From: Pelargonium tetragonum
Taxonomy: Eukaryota > Streptophyta > Magnoliopsida > Geraniales > Geraniaceae
NCBI GenBank assembly: GCA_036897445.1
Contig: JAYMTL010000049.1
Location: 1-64,000 of the forward strand
DNA length: 64,000 nucleotides
Direction: 5' to 3'
Shown here: positions 1 through 12,600 of the stretch, piece by piece
How positions within the stretch are numbered: the stretch's first letter is position 1
Layout of the letters: every line of letters starts with the position of its first letter
Notes under the pieces: generated by a model
Seen by the model: the letters and a program-made list of their open reading frames with translations, nothing else
What the model was told of the DNA's origin: nothing
The model's database searches: none
Translations under genes and position numbers: made by a program

Positions 1-50
1 TAAGAGGGATCTTAACTGTACTATAACTCTCTACTATGCTATTAGACTTT

Positions 51-290
51 TATTCCATTACTAGCTAATATAAATACTAAAATACTAAGAACTAACTATA
101 AGAGTAAATACAACTACTCAATACAGGGAATGCAGTAACTAGCTACAACTAAGAGCAAGAAGAATAGAATAGCCCGCAGGAATACAGCAAGTATAGCTCT
201 AAAGACTCTGAAGAAAGGTATATAAAACAAAGCAAGTAAAACAAAACAAAGTCCAGGTCGTATGGGTAAAGTAAGTCTAAATTTTCATTA
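51..290 (+). repeat. Family A locus A1 (spacer plus Lys-rich segment)
   Basis: From TTCCATTACT (53-62) there is a spacer rich in ATACTAA words, then an A/G/C-rich stretch ending in AAACAAAACAAAG. The segment 196-217 matches 47488-47509 at 20 of 22 positions and reads in one frame as ALKTLKK in both places. GGAATACAGCA at about 179 recurs near 57490. The left part of the locus may lie outside the window. I do not recognise the encoded product. It is a degenerate repeat copy, not a gene. Confidence 0.5.
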
Positions 291-299
291 ACCTATTCT

Positions 300-900
300 A
301 CGTGTTAACCTTACTCGCTAACGCTTCAGTCGGTAAGAAACCACCATCCCAATCTTATAAAGGTCCGTATACTCATTAACGAGAAACACAAATACAAAGA
401 GAAAGAGTAGTATAAGAAGAACAATACCCGTATACTATCTTATACAATACTAAGTACAACTCCTAGAAAATAACTACTATAAAAGACAATAGCTACAATA
501 GAAGAACAATAAGGCATTAGTACAGTATAATAGGGCATAGGCTACAACAATATGGGTATTAGAATCTCTGCTACTCTTCCTCTTCTGCTCCTTCTTACTA
601 AAGCTCCGGCTAGTACAGTTCCTGCTTCTGTTCCTGCGATTCCTCTTGCTAGGTCAACAAGTGTAAGTCAACAAGGGAATCTAGGCCTAGGTAACAAAAA
701 TCAAAGTCAACAACAAAGCTCTATACAGACTCATATCCAAAAGTTATATATTTAGCTCTAGCCCTTAGAACCCATAGATAGAAGAAGTCTTAATAAAATC
801 CCAGCTATACAGAAAAAGATAGCTCTAATTAAAGATAAAGAAAGTAGCTCATAACAAAAAAGTAAAAATAAGAAGAATAAGAAACAAGGGAGGAGTGGTA
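300..900 (+). repeat. Family A locus A2, the fullest plus-strand copy
   Basis: The order here is leader (306-340, with TTCAGTCGGTAA at 325-336 matching the minus strand at 52522-52533), then an A/T-rich spacer to about 540, then an open frame 552-755 rich in Ala, Pro, Ser and Gln (APASTVPASVPAIP). A Lys-rich tail follows at 822-880 and contains the exact family word GCTCATAACAAA at 847-858. GCTCCGGCTAGTA at 603-615 recurs at 50356-50368. The 67-codon frame is a low-complexity remnant, and no domain or function can be assigned. A1 and A2 lie head to tail, so this end of the window may be a tandem pair. Confidence 0.5.
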
Positions 901-969
901 CAAAGATTCAAGGTAGAGTTTATCTATAAAATAGGGGATTTTTTGTTTCCTTTTTTCCTGGTTCTCGGG

Positions 970-1100
970 AATTCCGGATAGTCGAGCAAGGAATTTCAAA
1001 GTTTGGTTTTTGTTGTTGGTTATAATGTAAGTAGGTATACCCAATATATACGCCAACCCTCTTCGGATGACCTCAGTCGGTTCGGTAAAAAACTTTCTCT
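970..1100 (+). repeat. Sequence downstream of A2 resembling that downstream of A7
   Basis: AATTCCGGATAGTC at 970-983 recurs at 20028-20041. In both places it lies about 120-150 bases after a family A Lys-rich segment, in the same orientation. A 14-base match alone is expected by chance in a window this size, so only the consistent position supports common origin. A second TCAGTCGG-like word (about 1072-1080) lies nearby. Confidence 0.25.
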
Positions 1101-1170
1101 TTCTACAATTAAGATATTTAACGAGAAAGAGAAGAAAGAAGAAGAGGGAACTATTACAAATGACTATTTC

Positions 1171-1345
1171 TTCCATTACTAACAAATAACTAGAATAGGC
1201 AAGAATTACGGATATCGAGAGTAGTATAGGAATCTAGCAACAGTAACTACAAGGCTACAGAGAAATCCTATAGCAGCTAACAAGATACAGAATAAGACGG
1301 GTACCGGTTATAAGAAAGCAAGTACGGGTAGTACAAATAGGTGTG
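1171..1345 (+). repeat. Family A locus A3
   Basis: The locus starts at TTCCATTACT (1171-1180), the same word that opens A1 (53) and, less its first T, is found at about 57372. It continues as spacer and then a stretch reading PIAANKIQNKTGTGYKKAS in one frame (from about 1265). The segment GCTAACAAGATACAGAA (1276-1292) resembles 61826-61842 with only transition differences. The role is unknown. It is a degenerate repeat. Confidence 0.4.
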
Positions 1346-1939
1346 CCTTATAGTTACAGGATATCTAAGTGGAAATCCCAGGCTAGGGTGGATTCTTTTT
1401 TCTTACTTAACTGTGGTAAAGGACCTTCTTCAACAAATTTTGGATATTCAAATTAAGTTTTTTGTTATAGACAGAACTTGTTTAAGGCAGATACTAGTTT
1501 TTTTGTTTATTATTTGCCTAATTGCATAACTTACAAGATCAAAGGAATTTTCTAACGAATAGGGGAAGGTCTAAGTAGTTAAACAGGCATTAAGTGAATA
1601 CCTTTACTAATTACTAACAATACTAATCATATAGATAAAAGACTTCCAGGGATACGAGAGGTACTAACAAGAAGAGCTACAAGTCTTTCCCTGAAGTCTA
1701 GCTTTTAAGACTAAGAAAACAAAGTCTAAAAATGAGTGTTCCTATAGTGTGTGTGATAGGTGTATCTAAACCCAGATTAACTTTGCTTCTTTTACTTCAG
1801 AAGAATACCGGTACACGGGTATAACCAGTCTACTAGCTCTAAGCAGTTGTTGCTGAAACCCTCAGAAAAAGGAATTTATAAAAAAAAACTAATACAAAAA
1901 GGAATCCCTGGTATAGTTGTAGATAGTACATAATAGTAT

Positions 1940-2060
1940 GAGGAACACCTACTACTTATTCTTTTGACTTCCTTGTTTGTTATTTCTATTGTTATGAGCT
2001 ATACCCTCTATCCGTATACTTTTATTGTGAGCTAAACAATATTATATACCTATTTGGAAA
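1940..2060 (-). repeat. Family A locus A4 (fragment)
   Basis: On the minus strand this reads as a basic, Asn/Gln/Lys-rich stretch (IAHNNRNNKQGSQKNK in one frame). It contains GCTCATAACAA, 11 of the 12 bases of the family word. No leader is recognisable. It faces A1-A3, so the first 2 kb of the window holds copies in both orientations. Confidence 0.4.
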
Positions 2061-2069
2061 AGGGGTCTC

Positions 2070-5000
2070 TGTATTATAGCTTTGTTATGGGGCTTTGGAG
2101 CTTACTGTAGTTACTGTATCGGATACCGTTATAGTACAGGAGAAAGTCTTCTATTGCATTGTATATAGTTATTGTTTAGAGATAGTCTTAGTAAGGGGGA
2201 TATTCCTCTAGTCTTTAGTTTTTATAGTATAACTTTATTAAAAAAGTCCTCTTTCTTTTTAGTGTTTACTGGCCCATGGAAAAGGCGGTATTCCGAATTA
2301 GTAGCTCTTTCTAAAGTTCCGTTAGGGCGTATTTAAGGAACTCTTCGTTTTTACTAAGACTAATAAGGTGACTTTACCTTCTCCTAAATTGTATATAAAC
2401 GCACTAACCTTTTTAAGAAATTCCTTATCAGATAGCTTGTATAAAATTTTTGCTCCTTTTGGATTAATTTATCTCAGTAAAATTCTTACTAGGATATAAT
2501 AAAAAGAAAGTAACTCAAAGCTACAGAGTACAGAAGACATTAGCTACAAGGGTTGAAGTCCAGCAGAAACCCTCTAATCTCTAAAAAAGAGTATAGAGCA
2601 AGCTAAACAAAAGAATTCTCGCAAGGAATATTAGGTAGCCCGATACAAGACTTTTGATAAACAAGAACTCTTTTGTAGTATACTTACTTAAAGCTTAGAC
2701 AGTAACATAAAATTCAATTCAAGAAAAAAAGCAATAGGGGTCTCTTAGCTTGCTCCTGTCCAATATCTAGTCCAAAGGTTTTTAGGAAGAAAAAGAAGCA
2801 AGTAAAACAAAGAGGCTGCCTAGAATATCAAACTTATCCTAGGCCCTTTTCATGCTTTATCAAGAGACTTTGGACCTACCCATGTATAGTATATCTTTTT
2901 TATTTAGAAAACTTAAAAACCGGACTCTTCTAAACCAAAAAAGCTTTCCTTTTAAGAGCACCTGCTAAAGTCCAGAAAAAATTTACCTTGTTACTCATTC
3001 TTGACTGGCTCCTCACCTGTAGCTTTAGAACTCTCTTATACTTGTATATACTATCTGGAATCAGAAACCTAGAAACAAAGGAACACAAAAGCAAAAGAGC
3101 TCTATATACGAGTATCCACTAAATCTTAATAGCCCTTTAAAAATCCTGGAATAAGATGTTTACCTTTTAAGTAAAGATTTTCAAGAAAGACTACGAAAAG
3201 GGAATACAGATTCAGTACAAAAGGGGTTACTAGCTAGAATGCCTTTACATAAGGCTTATAAGTCAATATTTCGTATGTTTTTCTTTACTTTAGATTAGCA
3301 GCCCGTTGTTTAGTGGATCAGTCTTCCCCTTGTTAGATTACAAGTATTAAAAATTTGGAAGGGTAGAACTTCAATCATTTTAGGTGGTTTTCAACTCTAT
3401 TCCTGGGTTTTCGGTTATAGAAACAAGCTTTCTCTTAAATAATACAAGGACTCCTTATTTAATTTACTAAAAATTTTTGCATGGACAGTGTTCTATTTTA
3501 ATGGGAGCCCCTTAATTTACAAAAAGCCTAATAAATATAGGGTGCCCTAAGCTCCTTTACGGGTTCAGATACTCTTAACTTTTCCTTTTTCCTTATAAGT
3601 TTCCTAAGTAGGATTCCCTTAAGTATAAAGCTAAAAATGCGGTAGAAATTTTGAATTCTTTAGAAGAGAAGTAAGTTAACTACGGGATCCTCTTTCTCCA
3701 ACTCTATCTAGTTCTGGATTTTTATATGGGATATAAAAGAAATGGGTTTACATATGAAATCGAATCATGCTAAAGTTTATGTCTAGAATGTCATTTATCT
3801 GTAGTTTATATACAAGTAAGTTTGTTTTTTCCTGCTTTACCTAATTATCGCCCATTTATATATAAATTTTGAGTTGCTTATGCTCTTAAGAGAACAGATT
3901 AGAAAGTTATAAGACTTGATAAGAGATTAGTCTAAAGGGATTACAAGGACTTCAGGGAACCGAGTGGAACAAGTAAGGCTTTCAGGAGCTAGAGACCGAG
4001 CTGCTAGTTTTATTTTCATTAAATGTATAGGACCTCTAACCATTCCGCAATAGGGGACTTGGAATAGGATTAGGATATGCAATTTTGTACTTCAATTAGG
4101 AACCTTACGGGGGGACTTATGAAAGAGAGAGATATTGGGTGAGCTTCTATTTGTAGGTTTTTTCTCTATAGGGAGGGTGAGTTCCTATACTATAGGAGAA
4201 TACCAATCCTTCTTAAAGAAGCGCTCCTAAAGGGAAGATGATCTTTATTGGACTGAATAGCATAAACCACCAGAAACATTAGCACGAACAATGACATTTG
4301 AACTCGCGGATTTCTGGTCTGAAGTGAGGTGTTTTAACGGATAAAAGAGAGTCTCCCCTTGTGGGAAGTAGTCGATATCTCAATTTCACTGCAGTAAGGA
4401 TTCTTTATTTGAGAGGGTTTTAGGAAAGGGTTATTCTTTACCTAAGTCATTTTTTGACTTTACACCTCATCGGCTACAACTAAAGACACTAAAGCGCTAG
4501 ACTAAAACAGCCGCTATTATTTAGTTTTAGTAAGATCTTAAAGGGGGTCTAATTTAGCCGAGTCCTTATTCTTAAGCATTTCTTATTTGTTTTTGGAAGT
4601 CAAATTCCAAGATAATAAATATGTGTATAGAGTGCTCCTTAGTTTCTCTAAAAGAAGAAACCGGGACTCTTCCCTAAGTTGTCTTTATCCTTGTTTTACC
4701 AGGATACGAAAGCCAGAGCTGTATACTAAAATTTCTCTGGAATTCCATAAATTCTAAGGGTTCACAACAAAAATGGAAAATGAAGGATGCCCTTCTTATA
4801 TATGACATATACGACCAAGATTTACAACTCCGTTGAAAGGAAAGTAAGTCGTAGGGATCCTTTTTGGAAGTTTACATACAGGGGTTTTGACCCAGGAGTT
4901 TGATTCTATTTCGGAAGAAGTGTATAGCTCCGGGTCTTGGTATTCCAGAAGGTCCTAAGATGTTGAGGAAAGGTATGGTATGTAAGAGTTTAGTCGAGGG

Positions 5001-8000
5001 GTATCCGTGAATTTCCTTTCTTTTTTGAAAGTGTCAAAAGAGCTGGATTCTTGAACCCTGCTACCCTATATAGCTTGAATAAATATAGAGTATTTGCTAT
5101 ACCCAGGGAGCCCCAATAGTCGTGTTTCTTCCTGCCTGCAATATTAAAATAAGTGTGAATCTTTAAGAGAAAGCCAAGTCTGGCAGCAACGTTGCGACAA
5201 TAATAAAACCAGATAGCCCTCGATTATGGGACGACTTGGCTACGGAAATCCTGTATTTTCGCTCTGAAAAATTTTGGTGTTGCTTACAACTCTTGCGTTC
5301 CTTAAAATGAAACTTTAGATTAGCAACTGAAGTAAGCCAAAGGTTATCCGTTTAGGAGTCTATCTTAGACGCTGGATCCTGAAGGGATATAAATACGAAA
5401 AATCTAGCTTAAGACGCACGAAAATTTCAAAAAAAAGTGTAACAAAATACATCAAAGGCCCTAAATAGAGAGGTTGGGTGAGACTATAGGAATAGCCAAA
5501 GGAGAACCCTTTCAAAAAGACTTTACTTACTTTTCCTCGGCTATACTAGACAATTCTGTATCCCTTTTGAGAAAATATAATAAAAACTACGCACTATTAG
5601 TAAAGGAGCCCCACCAACTTCTATGCCTTTTTTGTTAGGATTAACTTACATAGACTTATGAAATTACCCACAATGAGTAACGGGGAAAGATCTAGAAGAG
5701 TCTTCTTTGTTATAAAGTTTGCTATAAGCGTACTTTTTGATATAAAAACCCAGAATTTTTGAGAGTCTTATCATTTAACAGATGTTTCACAAGTACTTCC
5801 GGGTATCCTATAGTAGTAAAGGGTACTCGCTTACACGCGGACCTTCTTAGATCGTTAATATAATTCAAAGAAAGAGGGATATACTTCTAAAATCAGCAAG
5901 GAGTTAGGAGTTTTATAAAATACAGTATATGCATATGCACAAAATAAGGAAAAAGTCTTACTAATACTAGATTTATTCTCTCTTAACCGGTTAACACGAA
6001 AGTTAAAAGCTCCCTTTATATTTATTATAGCCAAAAGGTATACCTAAAGCAAACCTTACGGAACCCCCCATGTAATATACTAAAACTGATTTAATGCACT
6101 AATGTATATAAAAAGGGCTTAGCTCTTTAAACCCGTTTTTTCTTAAAAGCCCAGACTAAGCAACAAGGCCGCTAGAGTAGGTTATAGCGCACGGAAAAGG
6201 CCTTATATTCGTTTTAACACAGAGTATCCTTCGATAATCTGACTCTTTTTTCTACGTAAAACTTTGAAAAGTTAGGAAATAGGCATCTCCTTTAATTAAA
6301 GGAATAGTGACAGTAATGCTTTGCCCTACTACTCAAGTTAACTAACTAATAAGTCCCAAGGAATGATAAAAAGGGGGCTGCTTTCGAGGCCTTGGAGTAC
6401 TTTTGTAGAGTTTTGTAAGCTAGAGTCACAGGAAATCGCTTTTTTAGCTAAGGAGGCCTATCTTCAACATTTCATTTTCATATAGTCTAGGGTTATACAT
6501 TAATGTTCTAAATGTTATAATGGAACTGTGAGAAATTCCTGTGTACCAGAGAGTAGCAGTCCAGTAACCTAAAGGGTAAGCATCTTAAAGTTCTGTTTTG
6601 ATTATCCCAGCGATCCTCTTTTTATTTGTTTGATTTCATATTCTATCTTTTTCTAGCACATGTAAGAGCTTTTATTTAACGCAGTTATACCTTGAAAGTC
6701 CCCTCTTTCCAGTTACCTCTCAATTTGGGTTTTATCTACAGTCCTTAATAAGTATTAATATCCAGAAATTTCATAATTATAAATAGGGCTATCCTCGGGT
6801 GTAGGTGTCTAGATACTAAACTGAAGCAATTAAACAGGATTTTAGGAAGTTCTATGCAAAGTCTCAGGCAGCACTTACGGGCTTTTCATAGCGACAAGGA
6901 GATGCCTTTTCTTATAAAGTGATAAAGTTTACTCAAAAGTATTTACCAGGTTTTGTCGATGATAGGAGTATTTTGAATATCCGGCACATTAGTATAAAAT
7001 TGTATTCAATTAAAGCCGGAGACACGGCACAGAGGAGTCTAGTTAATTTACTAGTATATTTTATATTATATTCAGAAGGTCCCTTAATTTTAATTGAAGG
7101 GCAAGTAAATGATCTTACAAGCTTTTTTTTGTCCTAAGTTTTTTAAGTTAAAGTTCTTGTTGTTGGTTTCCCTTAGGCAGTCCCTTATCCCAGGAAATTC
7201 TAGTAGAATTCTTTTGAGTTAGAAGGGTTTCCAATTTCGGATTATAGTAAGGGGACTTTGTGGTAATTATCTACCAACTATCTTAATAGAGCACTTATAA
7301 AAAGATCCTGTAGAGAGAAAAATCTCTCTTTTTTGCTCTTGAGTAGGATTTCCTATATTAAAATTTTATTATCCTTTCTTTTTCGATAGTAGTTAGGATT
7401 AAACACAAGTTAGCTAGACTTTTTCTTTAAACCCTTTTTTGAGTTTAGAACAGGGGGCTCCTATTGGGGGCAATTTCCTTATATAAAAACCCAAGAAAAT
7501 TCTTTATGTAAAGTGAAGTTTAATAACAAAAAGGAAGATCTTCGGATTAGGTGGCTACTGTAAAAGACTTAAAAACTGTGCATAATTCCTCGTCCAGTCC
7601 TTTTTTAATTTAATGTATGGGGTAGAAGTTGATAGCTCGAGATATAAAGTTTGGGTGTTACTTCATGGATATTTTAGTATTAGTAGAGGCTTTTTATAAC
7701 ACCAATAACTTATGAGTATTTGTAACTGGGTCTTTAGCTTGAAGTCCTTCTAGAAAAAGGGCTGATATAATGTTACTGTACTAAACTCGGGTCCAAACGA
7801 CGTCTTACGCGGGTTTCTAAATAGAATTGAGAGCCCTATAAAATTAGGAATAATCGCTTATATAAATAAAAAAAGCTTATCTATAACAAAAGACTAAAAA
7901 ACCCTTTTAGATTTGAGTATAGGACGGTTTCCACCGAAGAAATTTAACCTTTCTTTTGTTGAGCATAAACCTCAGGAATCCTTGGGCCAATAAAAAGAGT

Positions 8001-8190
8001 AACTGAAGCTTTTATAAACAAGAGAGTCGCTTAAAAAAGGGATCCCCCATAGTAACTAATAAAGCTGCTCTGCCGGATAAAAGACCCTAAATAGAAATAA
8101 GTAAAGAATTAAATGAGTATTCTATCATAAGTTCAAAACCGGGTATTGGGCGAATGCATTAATATTTCGAGCGCCCTGTTCAAAGAATAG
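2070..8190. other. Mutated intergenic or repeat sequence, no feature recognised
   Basis: Dense stops in six frames. The only notable open frame (6919-7137, 72 codons) shows no domain. Short palindromes such as GCAACGTTGC (about 5225) are isolated. Purine runs followed by pyrimidine runs are frequent and follow from TpA being almost the only common pyrimidine-purine step. I see nothing else in it. Confidence 0.6.
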
Positions 8191-8194
8191 GGGT

Positions 8195-8525
8195 TGACCC
8201 CTTTAATTTGTAATTTGTGGGATTGTTTACTGACTTGCTTTGACTTACTCGTTTGTTATGAGCTTTAGGAGCTAGAGCAGAAGCAGGAGCAAAGGGAGCT
8301 ATACGCGCTATAACTCTTCTATTAGGAGTAGGAATATGGGGAAGAAGCAAGCGCTTTAGGAGTAAGGGGAGCTGCAGCATAAGGGCTATAGGGGCTGTGC
8401 CTTGTTTATTAGGAAGGAAGGAGTTGTATAGGTAGTTTAAAGATTGTATAATAGGTAATAGGATGTTCCTTCTTTAAGCCGTATTCCTCTATGTGCTATG
8501 GGGTTTATCGCTAATGAGGTAAGCT
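8195..8525 (-). repeat. Family A locus A5, the best minus-strand copy
   Basis: Reading leftwards, the leader at 8501-8520 is identical at 19 of 20 positions to 32463-32482, with weaker similarity continuing some 25 bases beyond. A short spacer follows. Then comes an open frame (8180-8380, minus) reading Ala/Pro-rich (IAPFAPASALAPKAHNK) and ending in Ser/Lys/Asn-rich sequence. The exact family word lies at 8252-8263 (as TTTGTTATGAGC on plus). The 66 codons are low-complexity and no function is assignable. This copy keeps more TpG/CpA than its surroundings. Confidence 0.55.
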
Positions 8526-8530
8526 TGCTT

Positions 8531-9480
8531 AGAGATGGAAAGAGTCTTCCTGTTGTTAGTTTTCTAAAAAGGGGGAGTTCCAGAATGTATTAATTCGAAG
8601 GTAAAGGGATAAAGTACCAAAGCAGGCTAATTCATGTTTTAGGGCAGGGAAATTGCTTTAGAACGGGTTCGGTATTCCTATAATGAATATGAATTTGTCT
8701 GTCCTCAGTTATTTTTCTGGAAGGTTTTTAATTAAAATGTAAAAAATTTTAGTTAAATTCAGGTCTAAAAAAGAGAGTTGCCATTGTGTTCCTTCTTTTC
8801 TAGAGTTCCTAAAGGCATTTTAAGGGGTCTAAACTAAAGTGAAAGCTTTCAGTTCTGTTTTCTTATACTATTTCAAAAGAATTCTAGGTCTAGTTACTTG
8901 AGAGGTTCTATCTAAGTAAAGTGCCAACTAATGACATAGAACTAAATACAGGGTTTTACATTAGAATAGCTAGGGATTTTCCAAACAGGGTCTCTTTCCT
9001 TTTTGAGTTTTATAAGGGATACAAAGGATAGGGGTTCTGCTTGTTTTTATGGTATTTAATTAAATAGAAAATGTATGTATAAGAAAGCGTTGTTATAGGT
9101 ATGCCAAATCAAGTAAGCAAGTCAGTAAGCAATTTTAGAGACTTGTTATTTAGGTCAGGTAATAGAATGCTAAGTAAAAGGTTTGTTTGTTGCAGTGCTT
9201 CTTTGGTTAGGTGTCTGACTATTCTTCGAGATAATAAAAAGCGGTTTAGGGAATAAAAGAACTGAAGTAAAGTAAGGGTCTTGTAGTGTATAGGAGTGGA
9301 ACCCCGGATATTGCATTCTGCAGGACTCCCATTAAGGATATTTATTAAAAGGTGCTTTCCTCTGCTTAAGAAAGTCACAAGGAGCTGATTAAGTTAAGTG
9401 AGGCGGGGTCCTTTCCCGAGTACCGGGTTTGACTAAATGGAGATAGACTAATGCAAGGGTTTTTAAGAGCACTCAGTTTT
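8531..9480. other. Mutated sequence, nothing recognised
   Basis: The minus-strand open frame 9109-9378 (89 codons) has no recognisable domain and is within chance length for this composition. A short direct duplication AGTAAGCAA occurs at about 9112-9132. No gene, RNA or element end is visible. Confidence 0.5.
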
Positions 9481-9499
9481 CGACAAGGACCCATGGGAA

Positions 9500-9680
9500 A
9501 GGTCTAGCTAAGAGAAGTGGAGCTCCTAAGAAAGAAGGTACAGCTAGGAAAGGTTATACGAAAAGAAATAGCAGATTTAGCTCTTAAGAAGAAAGTTATA
9601 GTAAGGATATAGCTATGATACAGAGTAGCAATAAAAGCAAGTTTAGAAAACACAAAGGTAAATTATAAAAACTTGTAGTA
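9500..9680 (+). repeat. Family A locus A6 (Lys/Arg-rich segment)
   Basis: This A/G-rich stretch reads GAPKKEGTARKGYTKRNS in one frame and SSNKSKFRKHKGK later in the same frame. The compositional order (Pro/Ala, then Lys/Asn/Ser) is that of the other family A loci, and NKSK recurs at A15. No leader is visible. Assignment rests on composition and short words, so confidence is moderate. Confidence 0.35.
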
Positions 9681-9689
9681 CTTATTACT

Positions 9690-12600
9690 CAGATCTATAA
9701 ATTAATGTATTTAGTAATAATATAGAGTTACTATTCGAATCTGCGCTTATCCTGAGATTGTTCTTTTAGGGGCCCCTCTGGAGAGATTTTATATACCATA
9801 TTTATATATATATCCGATCTAACTAAGTGGTTTTAAATAGAATCTAAAGCAGAGAAAGTATGCAATGAAATAATTCTTATATCAGAAGGGGGGTAAAGCC
9901 GAAACCTATGCTTAGGTCTGGTCCCATATTATTTTATTAAATTATCCTGAATATTCTAAAATAAAGCCCTTTTATCTATATACCTAACTAAAGAAGACAT
10001 AATTTGTATAAAAGATAATAGATGTTCACTAGCCCGCTATAAGAATTTAGTTAAGGAAGCACTTCAAATTTCTTCAAAAGGTCTTACTAAAAAGGCATTT
10101 TCTAAGGAAGGAAGGGTAGCACTTCGGTTCCTTAGTATTTTCTTTAAAGAAGGAGGAAAATTCCAATTAGTTAGAATTCTAGGTGGTGTAAGCAAGCCGG
10201 TAACTTCTCTAAGATAAGGAGCGTATACTATATTCATTCACAAGGGCTTGGATCTAAAATGGTTTTCTATCTAAGCGATTCCCATTTCAAGGTAGCTTTG
10301 GTATCAGGGTCTTTTTAGCAGTTGACACGGGGATCCTTATTTGTATACTAAGCGCCATTCAAAGCCCCAAAAATTTCTTTTTATGATTACATTACCTAAG
10401 GATTGGGAGTTATGATATAGTTTAACTAGTAAGGTTATATATAATAAAAACCGGGCTACTACTATAGATCGCTAATATAGTAAAAGAGTGAAGCTTTAGT
10501 TACTATATACGGATAATTTTGGATATTTATCTACCCTCTTAATTTTTTAACAGCTGCTTTAACAACTAAGAAATTCTGGGATTAAGCTTAGTTCTACAAA
10601 TGGCCGGCTTGCTGTAACTAAAATAGAAGTACCAAAAAGGGAGCAGTAACTAATCTAACCTTCAACGCAAAACCATTACTAGGTCCCAGATATTCCTCAA
10701 ATAATATACGAGGAAATTCCTTTAACCTAATTGTTAGAGCCAACCCCTGCCTTATTACCTACCTAACTTCAAAAATTTTTATTATAACAAGGTTATATCC
10801 CCTTTATTTATCTGGAGCTACTACAAATCTAGAAGGGGCATAAGCTGGCAATTTCTTAATTTCATTACCTTTCTTATAGTTAGGATTTCAAAAAGAGAAA
10901 ACTCAGTTAGTAAAGGAGGGGAGTAGTATTCTTCTTGTATATAGGTATATAGATAGAAAGTCAAATTGATTTGAGCATTCGCATTGTAAAATGTTGTAAT
11001 ATAAGATAGGAAAAGAGCTCCGCCCCTATGATACATGTTGAGACTGAATTGATTTATTAGTCTTCTTTGAGGGCGTACAAAAACCCTATAATAAAAAGGA
11101 TTAGCCAAAAGAATTGAAACTCTATAAAGTGAGTCAATGAAAAGGGTAGAAGCTGAGCGCCTTGCAACAAGAGGCTGGTAAACCAGATTCAAAACAGGAT
11201 TTTGCTTGGGCTGACTAAAAGGGAAAGACTATATACAACGAACCAAAACAACTCTAATTCTTAGCTTTAAATCTAGATTACAAGACTTTCTATATTAATT
11301 GAGTAGCTACGGAGTGCTAGACTATAAAGACAACAAAACTGTGTCTATATTAAGTTCACACGAGAAAATTAACCACTTTTTCCAAAAGAGTACTTTTGGA
11401 AAAAAAAAAGGAAGGTAACCCTACCGCTAACCAAGATAGACATATAGTTACGCTAAATTCCTAAGCCACACCTATATTTTGGGAAACAGGGCACGCTCCA
11501 TATCCATAATTCAGAGGCTTGTTTTGCTTGCATGCTCAACCTTTGGACTTTACAAGCAAGCTTCCGAGGTTTCTTTTAAGGCAAGGATATTTTCCTGCCG
11601 TAGCTGCAGCATGTCAGTAAAAGTCTTACTAGGTATTGCTCTTAGAGAATCCTTGTATGGGTCCTCCACTTATATAAAGCGGGTACCATATAAACTGTCT
11701 ACTACTCCCCCTCAAACTCCTAATTAACCAGTATCCCCGCTTTAAAAAATTTTTAATCTAAGACTCTCCCTTAAACTTTACTCTTAAACCTGTAAAGTCC
11801 GGCAAGTGAAATGACCCTGTACTAAAGCTAGAAGCTAGGGCTTTATAAGGATCCCCTTTAATATATTATAATTAGTAAATACTTTTAGAATATAAATAAA
11901 GTTAAACAGGATTTAATTCTAAATTTCCAATCTGCCAACTTACCCCACTGTTTTATTAAAAATCATTCCCTTTTTATATCTTAATGATCGGGCTTTTTTC
12001 TTTAGGGAGTGCGCTTTCTGTGAAATACTTGAAGTAAAATAAAAGAGCTTTTTAGAACTATCTCTGCTTGAGTTGGGGTTTTTTTTCACAAGAATAGGGA
12101 GAAATCCAAAGTTCATAATATTGTAAATTTAGTTATCTACTTTTCCTTAACTGGCAAAGTACATAGGATTTGAACCAGGAGTTGTTCTAGTCTAGCTTTA
12201 TTTTCATTTTATGAAGTGCCCTTATATGTACCGTTGCCTATTTACTCAAAAGAATTTCTTGGAAAAAGAATGCCGATCCTGTAAAAGGAAAGAGTTTACT
12301 TTCGAATACTAAAGCCCACGTTGTTTTTTTTTTAGTTTTTGCTAGGAAACTCAGAGGGCTTTTTAGTAGGAATCTGGAAATATTTTAAAGAAAGTCTCCC
12401 TTTAATTAGAATTCCAGGGTTTTTGGTGTTGGGTTAAATAAAAGTAAATAAATATAGATATAACTCGTGCAGAAAATACACTTAAATTTTTAGGTGATGG
12501 AGTTTTTGAAGCTGCTTAGAATTATGAACTGAGATTTTTGTGGTTTATTAAAGTTTCTAGATTAGAGTTTCCTGTATTCAACGAAAATTTCAATTCTTTT

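Noticed and set aside
10821-11192. The 123-codon open frame (minus), and others of 111-118 codons at 829-1185, 38480-38830 and 53977-54312.
   Set aside because: The lengths match the chance maximum for about one stop per 13 codons. The residues are F/Y/L/K-rich as expected of AT-rich noise, and no motif, start context or neighbouring exon is seen.
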